Positions 46,601 to 61,600 of a DNA stretch of 64,000 bases are shown here, in pieces (the first letter of the stretch is position 1; every line of letters begins with the position of its first letter). The stretch covers positions 294,542,597-294,606,596 of the forward strand of contig OZ024740.1 of the NCBI GenBank assembly GCA_964016885.1, read 5' to 3'. A model generated the notes under the pieces. That model was not told the DNA's origin. It saw only the letters and a program-made list of their open reading frames with translations, and ran no database searches. The position numbers and the translations under genes were made by a program. The stretch is from Eledone cirrhosa (Eukaryota > Mollusca > Cephalopoda > Octopoda > Eledonidae).

Positions 46601-49600
46601 CAGCAACACATCAATTCTGGATTCTTTAAATTTCTTCAATGCTTCAAGACGCTATAGAATAGAATATAAAAATTAAATGTTAGTAGATATGTTAACATCA
46701 TAACTATTTTTTGGTGGGGCTAGTAAGGGTTAGATAGGTTGTTACAGACGAGTCGGGGGACTGCATCTTACTTATGTTCCCACACTATCGACTGGCCTGG
46801 TGCTCATAACTCATATACGATCCTGTTCTCTACTAAATGTAACTTATCATGGCATCAACATTAGAGAGGTTGTAGGCCATTGACTCAACTGAAGAGCCCT
46901 CACTACTATAACATCAGTTTTCCAATATCCAATTCAGACATAGATTGGATATGTATGCAATAAAACAATTATGTGTTTTTACTTGTGTATATCAATAGCG
47001 CCAGATTTACCAAAACAAATTTCTCCCAAGTCTTTTTCTTTCCACTAAAAGTATCTACCATCATTTTGCATCCACTCATCAATTCTTGCATGGATTGGAC
47101 AGCATCTTTCCACCACAGCATTTCTCTATTCACTGCAGTCCTTCACTATCTCCGCTGTGAGCTTCAGTGATTTGAGATCAGCTCTCACTACCCCTGCCTA
47201 GGTCTTCCTTGGTCTACTTTTACTGCAGCTACCATTTTTTGGCATTCCACCCAACAATCATCATCCATGCGCATTTCATGTTCATACCAGTGTAGTCTTC
47301 TCTCCTGCACACTACACTTAATTCTTCTTATATCCAGCTTTTCTCTTTGCTCAGCTGTACTTTTTCATTCACACACATTAGTAGTGAACATCCATGCTTG
47401 CTTCATTTCTCTCCAGCCTTTGTATATTCACTGCTAACGTTGCACTACCATGCATCGTCATGTATCAAACATAGGCATCATACAGCTGAATTTTTATTCA
47501 TAGAGAGAAACATTGTCAAAAGAGGTTGTGACTCTCTCAATTTTGTCCATCCTGTTCAACATACAGCACTTATTCACTGTGCATGCACTAGCTGTTTTGT
47601 TACTTGTTCATACTTGTACAGATGCATCTCTCTAGTACAGAAGTTTCCAAATTTTGGGGCCACTGCCCCCCTCATGGCCACGTAATACCATCAGCGCCCC
47701 AATCCTATTTCCAGAGAGACCAGCCTACACGAGAATAATAAATAATATATAATATATACTCTGTATAAATAAATATTATATATTTTTTTACTTTACTATA
47801 TTTATATATAATATGTATCATTTGATATTTAATATACTATTATATCATCTCCACCCCCACCCCCACGGCACACACTTCAAGAACCTCTGCTCTAGCACAA
47901 TAATATCTGCACATTTTGTGCTGGAGCCACAATAAAATGCACCTAGTACACTCTGTAAAGTAGTGAATGAACAAAGACAATGTAGGGTCTAGAGCAGGCA
48001 TGTCAAACTGAGGGTCCCCCGAGGGCCACATAGGTCACATGTGTTGTCTGAGGGCCACACATGACAACTAATTTTTTTAATTTTATATCACAAAGATAAA
48101 ACATGCTCAGGCTGTAAAAACCTTTGTGCTGGCCACAGGTGTGCTTGTAAAGGGCCGCATGTGGCCTGCATGTTTGACATGCCTGGTCTAGAGGACTGTA
48201 AAGTAATTGGTGAATGAATGAAGACAAAGTGTCAAGCAAACCCTTTATTCTTGCTGGGAACAAGACAACCACCTTAGTGCTGGTGCCACAATAAAATGTA
48301 CACAGTACACTCTGTAAAATGGTTGATGTTAGAAAGAGCAAGTATGAAACAGACAAATATGAAAAAGAGAGGTGATAAAAATAGTAATATCTTTGTTACT
48401 AAGACTAATATGATAAAGAAAAGTATTAAGATAGTAATAATATCTTTGTTACTAAGACAACTATGAAAAAGAGAAGTATTATCATAGTAATAATATCTCT
48501 ACGACTAAGACTAGTATGAAAAAGTGAACTAATAAAAATATTAATATCTTTGTTCATAATACAATTATTAAAAATAAAACAGAATATCTTTGATACAAAG
48601 ACTAGTATTTTACCTGAGCCTGAGATAAATTTCCATGTAATTCTCCAACATTGATCCCACATAAACCAAAAATAATATGCATTCGATGTGCTTGTTTCTT
48701 TGTTTGCAGGAAAATTATACAGTGGTTGCAAAATATACGGCTTACTAATGCTGGAGAAGTTGTAAAAAAATATGAATTAAACCATTTAATATAATAATAT
48801 ATTAAATTAAAATATACAACTCAATAGTGCTGTAATAGCAACAGGTTGTGAAAAATATGAATTTTAATCCTTTAGCATTTAAACTTGCCATATCTGGCCA
48901 TAATTCTCTCACCTCTTTCTGTTCAAATTGTACCAAATTGCCAAGAAAATCACCAGCAGCTCTAGAGCTAACTCAGGCCCGGTGAAAGCGAAAGATGGTA
49001 CGCTGCTTTCCATGGGTGAAGAAAAGTTAGTCAGATGGGCTGAACATTTCAAGGAAGTCCTCAACCGACCGGAACCACGTATGCCAGCAGACACTAAGGA
49101 ACTTACTAGTTTGTTACCTATCAATACTGATGACTTCACGGAGAAGGAAGTCCGCATGGCCATCAAAACCCTTAAGAATAACAAGTCACCAGGTATGGAT
49201 GGTATTTCTGCTGAAATGCTGAAGTCAGGAGGCGAAAGCATGGTCAAGTGGATGGGCCACTTATGTAATCTTGTGTGGAACACAGGTGAAGTCCCAGAAG
49301 ACTGGAGAAACGGAGCGGTTGTCTGTATCCCCAAGAAGGGCAACCTTGCCGATTGTGACAACTGGAGGGGAGTGACACTTCTCTCCATACCAGGGAAGGT
49401 CTATTGTCTAGTGATCCTGAACCGCATGCGTGGCATGGTAGACCGGGAACTGCGAGAACAGGCAGGGTTCCGACCAAAACGTTCCTGTGCAGAGCAGATC
49501 TTTACACTACGCCGCATCATTGAGAGGTACAACAAATTCCAGAGGCCCCTCGCCATCAGCTTCATCGATTTCTCCAAAGCATTCATCGACCGTAGCTCTG

Positions 49601-52600
49601 GAGCATCATGCATGAGTATGGTCTACCCCAGAAAGTCATTTCGGCAATCAAACAGATTTACGCAAACTCCAAGTGCTGCATACGGACAGAGGATGGTTAC
49701 AGTGACTGGTTTAAGGTGGTTACTGGCGTGCGTCAAGGTTGCTTGCTCTCTCCAATTCTCTTTGCCATAGCCATTGACTGGTTACTAAGAAGAGCATCTA
49801 AAGACCAGGGTATATCTTGGGTGGGAGAGCAAAAATTGTGTGACCTGGACTTTGCGGACAATATTGCTGCACTTGCAGAGAGCACAGCTGACCTGCAAAT
49901 CATTGTGAACAATATCAATGTTCGAAGCAGGAAGCTTAGGTCTCAATATCAGTGCCAAGAAGACCAAAAGCATGTTATCTGGGACACACCCACCACCAAC
50001 CAGTGTCTTCATTGAACAGGGGGAGGTGGAGATAGTGGACAACTTTACCTACCTAGGAAGCTCCATTAACAATGAGGGCACCATGGACAGTGAATTGCAA
50101 TGTAGAATGTGAAAGGCTTCAGCAGCATTTAACCAGCTTGACAAGATCTGGAAGAGCAGGAAGTTCACCCTCAAAACAAAGATGAGATTCTACAACAGCA
50201 ACGTGCTGTCCACACTCTTGTACGGAAGTGAAACATGGCACCTTAAGACCAGCCAAGAGAAGAAGTTGGACGCATTCGATTCCAGATGTCTGCGAAAGAT
50301 CCTGGGGATTAAATGGAGTGACCATGTAACAAACCAGGAAGTCAGGAACCGCACCAACCACCAGCTAGTCTCTTCTACCATCTGAAAGCGACGCCTGGGC
50401 TGGTTTGGACACGCTTTGAGACTTCCCCCGGAAAGACTGGCGAACCAAGTATTTAAATGGAGCCCGCAGGGAAGCAGACGGAGAGGGCTCCCAAAATGAA
50501 CTGGCGCCAGACAGTTGAGAGGGACCTGCGAGCGACAAACAGACAATGGCGAGACGCTGTGCAACTGGCTGCTGACCGAATGCGGTGGAACACTGTGATT
50601 GCCCCATGCGTCGCAAGACGCGGGAGCTTCTGAGTCTGAATTTCTGTTCAACCTGGCTGTAACTGGCCGTTCATACTGACATTAAGGTACTGTTCGCAAA
50701 ATAAATAACATCAGAATCTCGTAAATTCGATATTATGTGAGATAAATCCTTTACCACGAAAATACAATAGTAAATATAGAGTAATGTGAATGCTAAAGGG
50801 TTAAATAATGGTTTCTGATTTAGGCACAATTGCCAGCAATTTGTGGGGGAGGGGAAAGCCAATTATATCGATCCCAGTGTATTACTGGTAATTTACTTTA
50901 TCCCACAAGGGTGAAAGGCATAGTTAAATTTGATGGGATTAGAGCTCAGAACATAAAGGGCTATAACTATGCTGTAAAACATGTTGCCTGATACTGCCAC
51001 TCCATAATAATATATTAAATTATAGGTTAAATCAATTATTAAAATCATATCCTCCCAATGACCAACAGTGTACAATGTTATCTTAACTCTTTTCATACTA
51101 AACTGCCTGAAATCACACTAGGTTCTACAATCTTTGATCACTATTTTATGTAAGAACTGAGAAGGTTGCATTACTAATATAAAGGCAAATTGGCAAAGTC
51201 ATTACAGCATCAAATAGAATGTATTGTGGTATTTGTTCCAACTATCTGCGCTCTGAGTTCAAATCCGACTGAAGTCAACTTTGCCTTTCAGCTTTTTGGA
51301 GTTGATTAATAAAGTACCAGTTCAGTACTAGGCTTGATTCTTCTCTTTCTCGCTCTCTTGAAGAAATCAGCTGAAGTGAGAACAGGAGAGGTATGCACTC
51401 TGCCGAGTTTAAAATGCCTAAGTAGTTAACAATAGCACCCCATAACTCCATCAGGAGTAGAGGGCTCAAGAAAGGGAAAAAATACAGAGACACACACACA
51501 TTTATATATATATATGACTAGGTTTCAAACAGATTTTTTAATACCAAACCATGCTCACAAGGCAATGATCAAACTGAGGTTATGTCTAGAGTGCCATGCT
51601 GTGGGATCAAACCAGGTATTATTTGTGGAATTAACATTTTAACCTTACAACCATGCCTACACATGTGTATTTTATATTCTAAACAGGATCTGAACCGAGA
51701 TTGTAAAGTGACACGATTAGATATTAAATACTGTAAAGTATTTTGTTTGATGCTCTACTGATTCTGCCAATCAATAACCCTGTAGAAGGAACATATCTTT
51801 TACTAGTAATTATATTTCTAATCATAAAGGATTGCATCTTAAAACAATTAAAATTTCACAAGTGAAAATGTTTGCTTTACCTGTAACAACGGCCTCTCTA
51901 TCACCTTCTCTAGTGGGACGTATTCTTATAAATTCTTGTCTCAAACCAAAAGCTACATCTGTGTTTTCATTAATAAAAACTTTTACAGGTTTATTTAGAG
52001 ATACTTTAGCAAGATCTTGAACCTGGAAAATATAAAGTAAAAAATAACTGAGTCCTAGGCAAAACTATCCAATGAACTACTTATAGTTAAACAATGAATT
52101 AATAAATAATAATATATGTATTAAACGCCTCATTACAGAGTAGATTACATGAAAACTGTTTCATTTATTACATGACAACTAATCTATCATACAATAAACA
52201 ATGTATGTGAACTATGAAGAGTATAATTTTCAGTCAATTATAAAATGAATTTTTTTTAATACTAAATCACTTGAAACTGGCTGTTTATTTTAAAGTGTTT
52301 ATATTTATCTAAAAACCTTCCATCATAATCTTATGTAACAACCTTTAAGTTATATTCCAAACTACAACTTAATAAAAAAAAAAAAAATACAATGAAAGGG
52401 TTAAATATCTTATAGACAACATTATTTTCTGATACATTAAACCATACTCAAGAGACCAGCCGTTTTCCAACCATCTTGCTTCAGATCTACCACTGGGTCT
52501 CTTGCCGGTTGGTTTTTGCCCATAAAATCTGTCCAGTGATTCTTCCTGAGACATTCTAACCACATGTCTATAGTATTTGGAGCTGTGATCTCTCTGTTTG

Positions 52601-55600
52601 GAGAAGTAGTGGTTATTATAACTGTACCAGTTAATTATCCAAGAATGTTTTCATGGCTTTTCATTAAGAGGAACAACATCCAACTGTAGAAACCATGCCA
52701 AAAAAGGGTTAAGAGGTCTCTTCAGTTGGGCACAACCTCTCTATTGTTAGTGGTCTACATGATAAACACATCCAGTACACACTATAAAGTATTTAGTGAT
52801 AAGTAAGGGTATCCAGTCAAAGAAAACCTGCCATACAAATGGCTGCAAGTCCAGCCGTGTCAAAAAAATAATAGCCTTAGTGCTAGAACCATGATAAACT
52901 GTATTCAGTAGAATGTGAGAATGTATGAGATGCAGTCCTCTGAGCATTTGGTAGAATGAGGAAACATGTAAGTGAGATGGTCCATCTGAGAGCTTAGTAG
53001 CTCTGTTTGAGTACTGAGTCAGTCAGTGATGACCTAGCTAACCCTTGCAAGTAGGGAAAAAGGACATTAAATGATATGAATCTAATAGAATGTTCTTGCA
53101 GACCAAGTCTAGATAAAGTAATTGTGTGTTCAATAGATCAAAATTTGATAAATTAGAACTATATATAGGAATCTACAAAAATGAACAAAGCAAATTATTT
53201 TACCTCATCAGTCATAGTAGCTGAAAATAACATGGTTTGTCGCTGTCTAGAACATAAGCGAATAATTTCCTTCATTTGTTCAGCAAAAAAGTCATCCAAC
53301 ATCCTTTAAAATGAAAATGTTTAAATGTTACTGATATGTTAGGGAATGTGTAACTCATTCAGGTAAAGATTGAAATAATAACAATCCTGAGAAAATATCT
53401 AAAAACAGGTTTGTTAATTCATGTAATTATATTATATTCACTAGTGAGCAAATTGTTGCGAAGATTTGCAGTAAACCCAAGACTTAATTTTTAATGGTAT
53501 ACATACATAGTGCTGTTTTATACTTTTTAAGAAAGTCTGATTAATGTGGTTTCATATAATACAGAATATTAAGAGTTAAAGGTATAAAGTTAAGAAAAAA
53601 GAAACAGAAAGAAAAAAAAACAGCATTTGTCATAAGGACCATCACCATTATTTTCAGCGACAAGTATACTTAGCTAGGAGGGAAGCAGAGGATAGAAAAT
53701 TCAAGCATGTTTTGCAACGTGAGGACCAGAAACAGGAGGTGTTCAAGATTGCGAGGCAGTGTGTCAGAGAGAGTTGTGATGTCATTGGAGAGAAGTGTAT
53801 CCGGAATGATAAAGGTGAGCTTGCCCACACAAGTGCTGAGAAGAAAGATGCATGGAAGAGTCATTATGATAGATTACTAAATGAGGAGAATGCATGGGAA
53901 GAAGAAACCCTACCCCAAGTAGACCCTATAGAGGGGCCAGCAGTACAAGTCAGCAGCAGCGTAGTAAGTAAGGCAATCAAAGATATGAAGATGGGGAAGG
54001 CAACCGGTCCATCGGGTATAGCTGCCGAGATGCTGAAGGCATCTGGGTCTGTAGGGCACACTATAACCACACGTATTGTTAACCAGGTAATACTAGAAGG
54101 TGTCATACCAAAAGATTGGTGCAGTAGCATCATTGTCAACTGCTACAAAGGTAAAGGTGATGCACTAGATAGAGGAAACTATAGAGGTATAAAACTGATG
54201 GACCAGGTCATGAAAGTAACAGAAAGAGTTATAGCACAGTTGATTAGGGACCGGGTGAAACTAGACGAGATGCAATTTGGGTTTGTACCAGGAAGAGGCA
54301 CCACTGATGCCCTCTTCCTTGTGAGGCAGTTACAGGAAAAGTACCTAGCTAAAAGTAAGCCACTCTACCTGGCATTTGTCGACCTTGAGAAAGCCTTTGA
54401 CAGAGTTCCACGTGCTGTAATCTGGTGGGCTCTTAGAAAACTAGGAGTAGATGAATGGCTTGTGAAAGCTGTACAAGCCATGTATAAGGGAGCAGTCAGC
54501 AAAGTTAGGATTAGCAATGAGTATAGCGAAGAATTTAGCGTACAGGTTGGGGTCCACCAGGGCTCTGTTCTTAGCCCCCTCCTGTTCATCATAGTCCTGC
54601 AGGCAATAACGGAGGAGTTTAAGACCGGATGCCCATGGGAACTCCTGTATGCAGATGACCTCGCACTTATAGCTGAATCTATGGTAGAACTAGAGAAGAA
54701 ATTCCAAACTTGGAAGCAGGGACTAGAAAGAAAGGGTCTCAAAGTCAACATGACAAAGACTAAGGTACTTGTAACTAGACGAGAAAACAGAACCCAGATC
54801 CCCTCAGGGAAATGGCCTTGCTCAGTATGTAGGAAAGGTGTAGGTAGGAACTCCATTCTCTGCCCCAAATGCAAACAATGGGTACACAAGAGATGTAGCG
54901 GGATCTCAGGAAGCTTAATTAAGAATGTAGGCTTCACATGCAGCAAACAGCCACAGGAAACAAGTACCACCAATCTCTGGAAGGGCTCTGTAGAAACAGT
55001 AGACAGCTTCTGCTACCTAGGTGACCGAATTAGCAGCGGAGGTGGGTGTTCAGAAAGTACAATAACTAGGGTAAGAACGGAATGGAAGAAGTTTAGGGAA
55101 CTACTACCACTGCTAGCTGCAAAAGGCTTCTCCCTCAAAATGAAAGGCAGACTGTATGATGCGTGTATCCGAACAGCGATGTTGCATGGTAGTGAGACCT
55201 GGGCGCTGAAGGTGGAAGACTTACGTAGATTAGAGAGAAACGAAGCCTGCATGCTCCGATGGATGTGTAACAGTAATATACGCGAACGACAAAGCATAAA
55301 TGAATTGAGACAGAGACTGAGCATAAGAGGAATCAAATGCTGTGTGCAGGAGAGGCGGTTGCGCTGGTATGGACATGTGATGCGTATGCGTATGAAGGAT
55401 GACAGCTGCATAAAAAGGTGCAGAGTACTAGAAGTCGATGGAAACCGCGGAGTGGGGAGACCCAAGATGACCTGGGATGAGGTGATAAAAGCCGACCTTA
55501 TCCAATTACACTTCTCAAAGGCAATGACACACGACCGTGACCTCTGGCGTCACGCAGTAATACAGAGTACGCGACCTCCCATGGGTAAAGCTGAAGCATA

Positions 55601-58600
55601 TAGACAATATGCCCCCACAACCCCCACCGCAAGGTGGTCGTGGAGGTGCCACGGCAAAAAAGCACCCAGCCCACACTGTAAAGTGGACGTGTAGGCGCCA
55701 CGAAAAAGCACCCAGCACTCACTGTAAATGAGGTTGGTGTTAGGAAGGGCATCCAGCTGTAGAAATCAAGCCAAATCAGTTCCTGTATGAGCAAGGCATG
55801 GTCAGCCGACCAGACACTGCCCACAACAGGACAACCCGTCTAACCCATGCTAGTGTGGAAGAACGGACGTAAAACGGTGATGATGATGATGATGATGATG
55901 GTGTTGAATAAGTCAGCCTACATTCTACGCCCTAGATATTATGTTGACCCAGCCAACAAATTAAGTCTAAACTTACACTGAACACCCTAGGTAAAAGTGG
56001 TAATGTTGACCCAGCCAACAAATTAAGTCTACTACACAAGAACAGGAATAGTTCTTTCAGCAGGCTTCCACATAGTTTCCATCTAACAAATTTCCTTCAG
56101 AAAACATTCTGTAAAATGGTAGTGCTGGTGCCATAATATGAAGTCACACTGCAAAGCTTTAAACATATAAGGTAACATTAGAAAACATATGTTGTCTGGA
56201 TAAAAGAATGGTGACAGTTGCAAAGGTTTATCATAGGTAGACTAGATTAGAATTGACCTAGGGCTAAATGACAACAATAAACTTGTGCAGGTAATGCTGA
56301 TGCCAAAGAATTATAAAATATAATTAATCTTGTATATAAAATTTACCTATCAGCTTCATCAAGAACGAGGATTTCTACAGTATGTAGACTAAAATTTGGG
56401 GCATTATGAAGATGATCAATAAGACGACCAGGTGTTGCAATCACAATATCAGGACCTTTTCGTAAAGCAGCTTCTTGCATTTTCAAATCCAGACCACCTT
56501 GATGAAAAACAAAATAACACAGTATAAACTTTAATTACATCTAGGGCATTTGAATATTTTCAGGAAACTCTGGATTTGCATCTTGAATGTTTCCTTCCAA
56601 ATCACAGGACACCAGGTGGATTTTAATACCAATGCACATGAAACCACCCCAGGATCTTACAAAACTATTTATTTTAAAGTGTTTATATTTATCTAAAACC
56701 TTCCATTGTGATTTTACACGAGAACATATTAAGTTATGTTCCAAAAATCAGCTTAATAATTAGAAAGTTAGCTAATATAACTAAATCCCTCTAAATTCTT
56801 GATTAATTTCAAAATGATATAAAAACCAGACTGTCTTTTATTAGAAATATGGTAATGAAAGATCAGCAGTGGCCTATGAATGCAACTCTTCCATCTCCAT
56901 GCCATTAATATTGTCCAAGAGAAAGGCAAGGACTAATACAGCTTGGCACCAGTGTTGTTGCAAGCTGGAACAGACACAAGGAATCTTATTTGACACTAAC
57001 AATGTTTTTTTAATTGAAGATTATTACTAGATTTTAATGTCCCAAAAAAGCTTGTGCAACATTCCAAAACACTTCCTTATTTGATTATGACAAGAACAAA
57101 TCCTGTTAGGGAGCTTCGGTCATGTGAAAAAAAAAAACGTTTTGATAAAAGATGATATCAATCCATACTGTTGTGAAAGACTACAAATATTGAATTGTTA
57201 GATTATTATTATTCCAACTGGTTAAATGGTTAACTATAGATGATATCTATTTTCAATTTGATAGATAGATAAAGTAAAGTGTATTTTGCTAGACAATGAC
57301 CATAACATTTCTCTAGCTTAATCGGTATGTTGTCCTTATCATCATTTAACATCCATCTTCCTTGCTAGCAAGAGTAGGATGGGTCTTCACAGATCCCGTC
57401 AGCACTCAAGTGGAGCTACTGACCTCTCAGATGAGCTGGGGACATCCATCTTACTTACATACATTCCTGCACTTATGCTATCTCTTTTATGCACATAACA
57501 TTGCACATCCATACTTCATTTCTTTCTAGTCAACACAGGTCTTCAGCAGTCAAGACTCGTGTCAAACTTTAACAGTTCAACATTATTCACTAGAATTATG
57601 TGATTTATCTAAACTATAATAAAGTAAGGAGTGCGGGACTGCGTCCAGAATATATTTTTTTATCCCGTTTGTAAAATAAGTTGGATTACTTTGAATAAAT
57701 AATTGTTTCTACTTTTGGCACAAGGCCAGCAATTATCCCAGTGCATTACTGGTACTTTATTTTATCGACCCTGTAAGGATGAAAGGCAAAGTTAACCTTA
57801 CTTTGAATAAATAATGAAGGAATATTACATAATTTATCTACTAAATTTCCTTATTCTTGATTAAATATAAATAATTTTGTTGCTTATTTTAAGATTCACT
57901 TCTTTAAAATTTTCAAATGTCAACACTTCCGGTTAGCGATCATTTAAATAAACATTCATATATTTCCGTCACTAATTTTCTCCTAATGCAGTTTATATAT
58001 AATGTCTTTTTTTAATGTATCATGGATTACGTTACTGATTACATAAGACAGTGTAACACAGTCTTCGTTCAATTTCTGTGTATATTGTCAATTACGATTT
58101 TATTTGATGTATCATATCTACATGCATATATACTTGTGTATAATATCAATATGCACACTACACATGCTAGCAGAAAACCACTCGAAGGGTGGTTTTTCTG
58201 CTAGTAATAATAATAATGAAAATCATTGTGTACAGTGCTCAGGTGCATTACAATTCATCAAAGGTGTATGTATGGGACATAGAATGATATACAAATGTCA
58301 GGAAAGTGAACGGTGTATGAGTCATGGTATACACACAGACACGTGTGTGTGTGTGTGTATGTATGGAGGGGGAATATCAGGAGTAATGTTGCTAAACATC
58401 AGGTATATTGGTTGCTATCAATTTTAAAAAATGTAAACTTATGATTAATTCAAGGAATGCTGAGGATTTCAAGAGACGTTTACATGAAAATGTTTTACTT
58501 ACCAGCAGCAACACATATGTCTATATTTGTGAACTGAGCCAGTTGCCTAGCAACTTGGTGGACTTGGACAGCAAGTTCTCTGGTTGGAAGTAACACTAAT

Positions 58601-61600
58601 ACCCGGGTACAATTTGAATTCTTTGGTTTATACAAAAGTCTTTCAATGATTGGCAACATAAAAGCTGCAGTTTTACCTATGAAAGACAGATATTAGATAT
58701 TACATACAAGATTACCGTTGAAAACAGAAGTGTTTTACTTAATCTTAACATCTTATTTTCATCAAACATCTATATTCATCTCAACTGTATCAACATTTTT
58801 ATTCTATTATTGTGTAAGTGGAAGAAAGAAAAATACAACTGGAAGAGACTGGCTGTTGTAACTGGTCTGTACATGTCATACCTCCACCAACATTCAGTTA
58901 CACACACTTCAATTTTCTTTGTTCATTTGATAAGGTAATATTATGAAATATATGTATTATGAAATATATAGGATAAAAACATTGCTTTGTTTTGTCATTC
59001 TTTTTTATCTCAGTTCCATCTAGATATTTCTATCTACATTGTACCGGCTTTCCCAATACTTTATTATTTAATACTTATTTGTATAGCATGGCTTTGTGGT
59101 TAGAGCACTGGGCTTGCAATTGGGAGGTTGTGAGTTCAATTCTTGGACTGGGTGATGTGTTGTGTCCTTGAGCAAGACGCTTTATTTCATGTAGCTCCAG
59201 TTTACTGAGCTGTAGAAATGAGTTGTGATGTCACTGGTGCCAAGCTGTATCAGCCATTGCTTTTCCCTTGGACAACATTGGTGGCATGGAGAGGGGATAT
59301 TGGTATGCATGGATGACTGTTGGTCTTCACCAAACACACCTTGCTCGGGTTTGTGCCTCGAAAGGGAACTTTCTAGGTGCAAATTCCATGGTCATTTACT
59401 CTTACCCTTTACTATAGAGGAAGAGACAGTACCCATGATATTTCAAACTGTTCAAAACTAGAGAGATTCATATGGTTGATGAGATTAGTTTTAACATCTA
59501 CATATCCACTCTGTAAAGTGCTGATGTTACAACAAAAAGCTAGTTTATTATACAACGTATCTTCAAATTATCCACAATGATGTACAATCAAATATCAGCA
59601 ACGTTATCATTATTTAACATCAGTTTTTCTAGCTAGAAAGGGTTGGATGGCTCTTCACAGACCGAGTCAGTATTCAAACAGAGTTACTGACCTCTCAAAT
59701 AGGCCATCTATTGTGTGCAATTTATCATGACACCAGCACTATGGAGGTTGTCATGTTTTTGGCATAGTTGAAGAGCCCTCTCAACCCTTTGTATGGCAGG
59801 CTTTCAACAGCTGAATGCCCTTCCTATCACTAACCACCTTGCAGAATGTACTGGATGTATTTATTATGTAGATCATCAACAGTAGGGAGGTTGTCATGTC
59901 TTTGACACAACTGAAGTGGCTTCCTGATCCTTTGTTTGCCAAACTTTCTATGGCTGGATGACCTTCCTATCACCAACCACTTTACACAGTGTACTGTCAT
60001 ATATACATCTATCGTGTGAATCAATAAAAGGAAAAATTATAGCAGACTTACCAGATCCAGTAACAGCACAAGCACATATGTCTCTACCCAATAATGCAAC
60101 TGATATAGTAGCAGCCTGAATTGGCATAGGTTTGTCAAACTTCATGGCAGCTAAAGCCTAAATGAGATATATTAACACATTGTATGACTGGCATAGGTTT
60201 GTCAAACATCATGGTAGCTAAAGCCTAAATGAGATATATTAAAACATTGTATGACTGGCATGTTTGTCAAACATCATGGCAGCTAAAGCCTAAATGAGAT
60301 ATATTAAAACATTGTATAATTATGTAAATTTGGACTTGTGAAAGTGTTTTATTTTGTTTTCAAGTAGGTCAGAACATATATTCAGTTATAACAATTACAT
60401 GTAGATATTCTCTGCTTGAAAACAATAGTTATGATAGTATTAATATATTTAATGATGATAAAAATATAAACTAGAATAATTTATTTATTTATTTATGGCT
60501 CTAGGATAAGGAAAAAATAATTTAAAAGTAGTTTATCTTCAGACTTACTTTCATGACAGGTCTTGAAAGATTCATTTCTTGAAATGTCATATTTTTATCA
60601 TAATAATTAATATCTTGTTCAAACTTAATCTTTGATTCCTAAAAAAATGAACAATATAAGGTTTACATTAAAATTGAGAAAAGTCAACAAGGATACACAA
60701 CACAAAAGAACAGTACAATACAATGATGATATTAGTTTAATCCTTGATATAGTTGGAAAAGAGTCTTAACATTTTCAAGTCTTAATTACAGATTTATATT
60801 GAAACTTGTTCCATAATAATTTAGCCATCAGTTATGCAATATTTCATAATAGTTTTAGAAAATCAACCTAAATAATGGTTTCTAATTTAGGCTCAAGGGA
60901 AAGATTAAATCAACCCCAGAATTTAACTGGTACTTTATTTTATCAACACTGGAAAGATAACAGGCAAAGTTGACCTCAGCATAATTTGAACCCAGACTGT
61001 TTAGCAATTGTTTGACTCTAACAACTGCCAATTCACTGCTCTTAACCCTTTAGCATTTAAACCAGCTGTATCTGACAGAATTCTCTCACCTCTTTCTGTT
61101 CAAACTGGTCACTCATACTGATGTTAAGGTTAGGGTTATTCTCAAAATAAATAATATCAAAATCTCGTAGCTTTGATATTATGTGAGATACAGCCTTTAC
61201 CATGAAAATAGTATATATAGAGTAATGTAAATGCTAAATGGTTTCTAATTTAGATACAAGGCCAGCAATTTTGACTGTTACTGTATTTTATCAATCTCAG
61301 AAGGATAAAAGGTAAAGTTGACCCCAGTGGGATTTGAAACCAGATCGTAGAGGACTGTAACAAAATAATGCAAGGCATTTTGTCCAACACACTAACAATT
61401 CTGCCAAACTACCACCCAAAAACAAGCAAATTAATACATTTTTTAAATGAAAATAAGAATGTTGTTAATTACAAATAAAAAAATTATTTAAATAAAACTT
61501 AAGGAAAAACAAATTGTCTTACATCTTCAGTTTTCTTCTTGGGCCTTTTTCTTTTACCTTTGTCCCTGACTATATCTGAGAACAGAAATTTTAGTTAATA

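Noticed and set aside
48909..49388. 159-codon minus-strand frame over LINE-B
   Set aside because: Antisense shadow of the RT frame on the plus strand.
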